Shown: piece by piece, positions 5,708-6,915 of the stretch
Numbering within the stretch: position 1 is the stretch's first letter
How the letters are laid out: each line of letters begins with the position of its first letter
Source of the DNA: VGWB01 sp964480945
Lineage (GTDB): Bacteria > Bacteroidota > Ignavibacteria > UBA10030
NCBI GenBank assembly: GCA_964480945.1
Contig: CAYZRX010000118.1
Span: 1 to 6,915 of the forward strand
DNA: 6,915 nucleotides
Direction of reading: 5' to 3'
The notes under the pieces: model-generated
Databases searched by the model: none
What the model was told of the DNA's origin: nothing
The model's input: the letters and a program-made list of their open reading frames with translations, nothing else
Translations under genes and position numbers: made by a program

Positions 5708-6913
5708 TCAGGAAACGAACTCGCCCGGGACCTTCGTTAACCGGCTAATGTCCGTAATCCTCTCGGACAGGTTGAATCCCTTGACGCAGGTTGCTGTGCA
5801 ACGAGCGCAGTCGGCGCAGGGGCTCTCCGGCAGGTCGAGGCTTGCCAGAAGGGAATGTGCCATCTCGGGTTGGCCATAGCCGTAGGTGTACATATACGCC
5901 CGCATGATCTCCGGGATCGGCAGCCCCTTCGGGCAATCGGGGACACAATGCTCGCAGGCCTGACAATACAGACCGCTTTCAGATTTTCCGTAGGTAAGAT
6001 CCACGCGCTCTTCGTCCGTCATCGTGAGATCCTGGTTGACGCTGGCGTTCATCGTAAGATGGTCGAAGTTCGTGATGCCGGGGATTGCGGTCGTGACGTT
6101 CTCATCCTGCAGAACGAACTTCAACGCGGCTTTGCAGTTGATCGGTTTCTTTTTCTCCCTGTCGTGGAAAGCGCCCGCCATGGGTTTCATGGCAACGATG
6201 CCGATGCCGGCCTTCGCCGCGTTCGCAATCGCCCGCTTGACCTCCGGGTAGTGATCCTGCTTGAAGTTCACGGCAGTCAGCACGACGTCATAGACACCGC
6301 TGTCGATCGCCGCCTGGATCACCTCCGGCTCATTCTTGTGGGTCGACATGCCGACGAATCTCGCCTTTCCCATCTTCTTGGCGGCCTGAACGGCCTCCAG
6401 CATGGCGGGGAACAGGGCCGCGTCCCGCTTGACGATCCCGTGCACGTAGAGGATATCCACGTAGTCCATACCCAGCCGCTTCAAGCTGATATCGAGCTTT
6501 TCGAGAAACGCTTCGCTCGTCGACCCGGAGCCAAGCGTACCGTCCCGGTTCGCATCCTCGGGCGGCACTTTGGTAGCCAGCACAAATGAATCCCGCGGAT
6601 AATCTTTCAGGACCTTTCCCAGCATCTCTTCGTTCCGTCCGCGCTGGTACCCGTGAGCCGTGTCGAAATGTTTGATCCCCACATCGATTGCCGCGGGGAT
6701 CAGTGCGGCATTGTCGGCCCTCATCACGCCGAAGCTGACGATGGGAAGCTCGATCCCCGTTTTCCCCAGCTTTCTTGTGATCATCTTCTTTTCGGTACCG
6801 AGCACGCGAACGCCGGCACGCCCAGCCTGCGCGAAGGCAGGGAGTGCCAGGAAAGCGCCGGAGGTTCCTAGTATGGATGACTTCAAGAATTGCCTGCGAT
6901 TGAAGTTATTCAT
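5708..6913 (-). CDS. Tat-exported aldo/keto reductase with C-terminal 2x[4Fe-4S] ferredoxin domain
   Basis: A 401-residue NAD(P)H-type oxidoreductase fused to an iron-sulfur domain. The N-terminus carries a twin-arginine signal (NRRQFLK at 5-11, hydrophobic run 12-28, likely cleavage after AFA at 28), indicating export in folded form with cofactors bound. Residues 45-290 form the aldo/keto reductase barrel, with the catalytic tetrad visible: D84 (HFDTAHGY), Y89, K115 (LATKVPP) and H158 (LYVHGI). The C-terminal part has two ferredoxin motifs: C317, C320, C323 and C327 followed by Pro, and C366, C369, C372 and C376. All eight cysteines needed for two [4Fe-4S] clusters are present. Fusions of this type are common in bacteria, but their physiological substrates are largely unknown. 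The ATG at 6913 is two bases from the window edge, so its ribosome site is not visible, but the Tat motif fits this start. It heads the visible cluster with the DUF6599-like and permease genes; further upstream members cannot be excluded. Confidence 0.95.
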   Translation of the reverse strand: MNNFNRRQFLKSSILGTSGAFLALPAFAQAGRAGVRVLGTEKKMITRKLGKTGIELPIVSFGVMRADNAALIPAAIDVGIKHFDTAHGYQRGRNEEMLGKVLKDYPRDSFVLATKVPPEDANRDGTLGSGSTSEAFLEKLDISLKRLGMDYVDILYVHGIVKRDAALFPAMLEAVQAAKKMGKARFVGMSTHKNEPEVIQAAIDSGVYDVVLTAVNFKQDHYPEVKRAIANAAKAGIGIVAMKPMAGAFHDREKKKPINCKAALKFVLQDENVTTAIPGITNFDHLTMNASVNQDLTMTDEERVDLTYGKSESGLYCQACEHCVPDCPKGLPIPEIMRAYMYTYGYGQPEMAHSLLASLDLPESPCADCARCTATCVKGFNLSERITDISRLTKVPGEFVS

Positions 6914-6915
6914 GC

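Overview
The window is a stretch of bacterial scaffold of moderately high GC. Two runs of exactly 100 N (1776-1875 and 3123-3222) point to a draft or metagenome-assembled genome. All six supported genes lie on the minus strand, so transcription runs from right to left. No rRNA, tRNA, CRISPR array or recognisable transposase is visible. A Tat-exported iron-sulfur aldo/keto reductase, an exported DUF6599-type protein, a non-pyrrolysine MttB-family methyltransferase, a DUF559 nuclease and GC-rich hairpin repeats would suit a Gram-negative lineage such as Bacteroidota/Ignavibacteria, Acidobacteriota or a related candidate phylum. This is inference from gene content only; no marker gene is present.

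Right part (3320-6913): a tight three-gene cluster that looks like an operon. A twin-arginine-exported aldo/keto reductase with two C-terminal 4Fe-4S motifs is followed after 10 bp by a secreted DUF6599-like protein. That gene's stop codon overlaps a possible GTG start of an APC-superfamily amino acid permease. The first two products are predicted to act outside the cytoplasm and the third in the inner membrane.

Middle (2400-3222): a small DUF559 (Vsr-like) nuclease gene sits between two directly repeated copies, about 115 bp each and roughly 83% identical by hand alignment, of an element with hairpin ends. The outer copy runs into the second assembly gap. This repeat-nuclease-repeat unit is the most unusual structure in the window.

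Left part (1-2345): a trimethylamine/betaine-type (MttB superfamily) corrinoid methyltransferase gene is interrupted by the first N run. Comparison with the family suggests the true gap is larger than 100 bp. Next comes an intergenic region with a twin-hairpin repeat and a third hairpin. Last is a 199-residue protein with a Cys/His arrangement like that of transglutaminase-like proteins. No corrinoid protein or partner methyltransferase for the MttB homologue is in view, so its pathway cannot be completed here.
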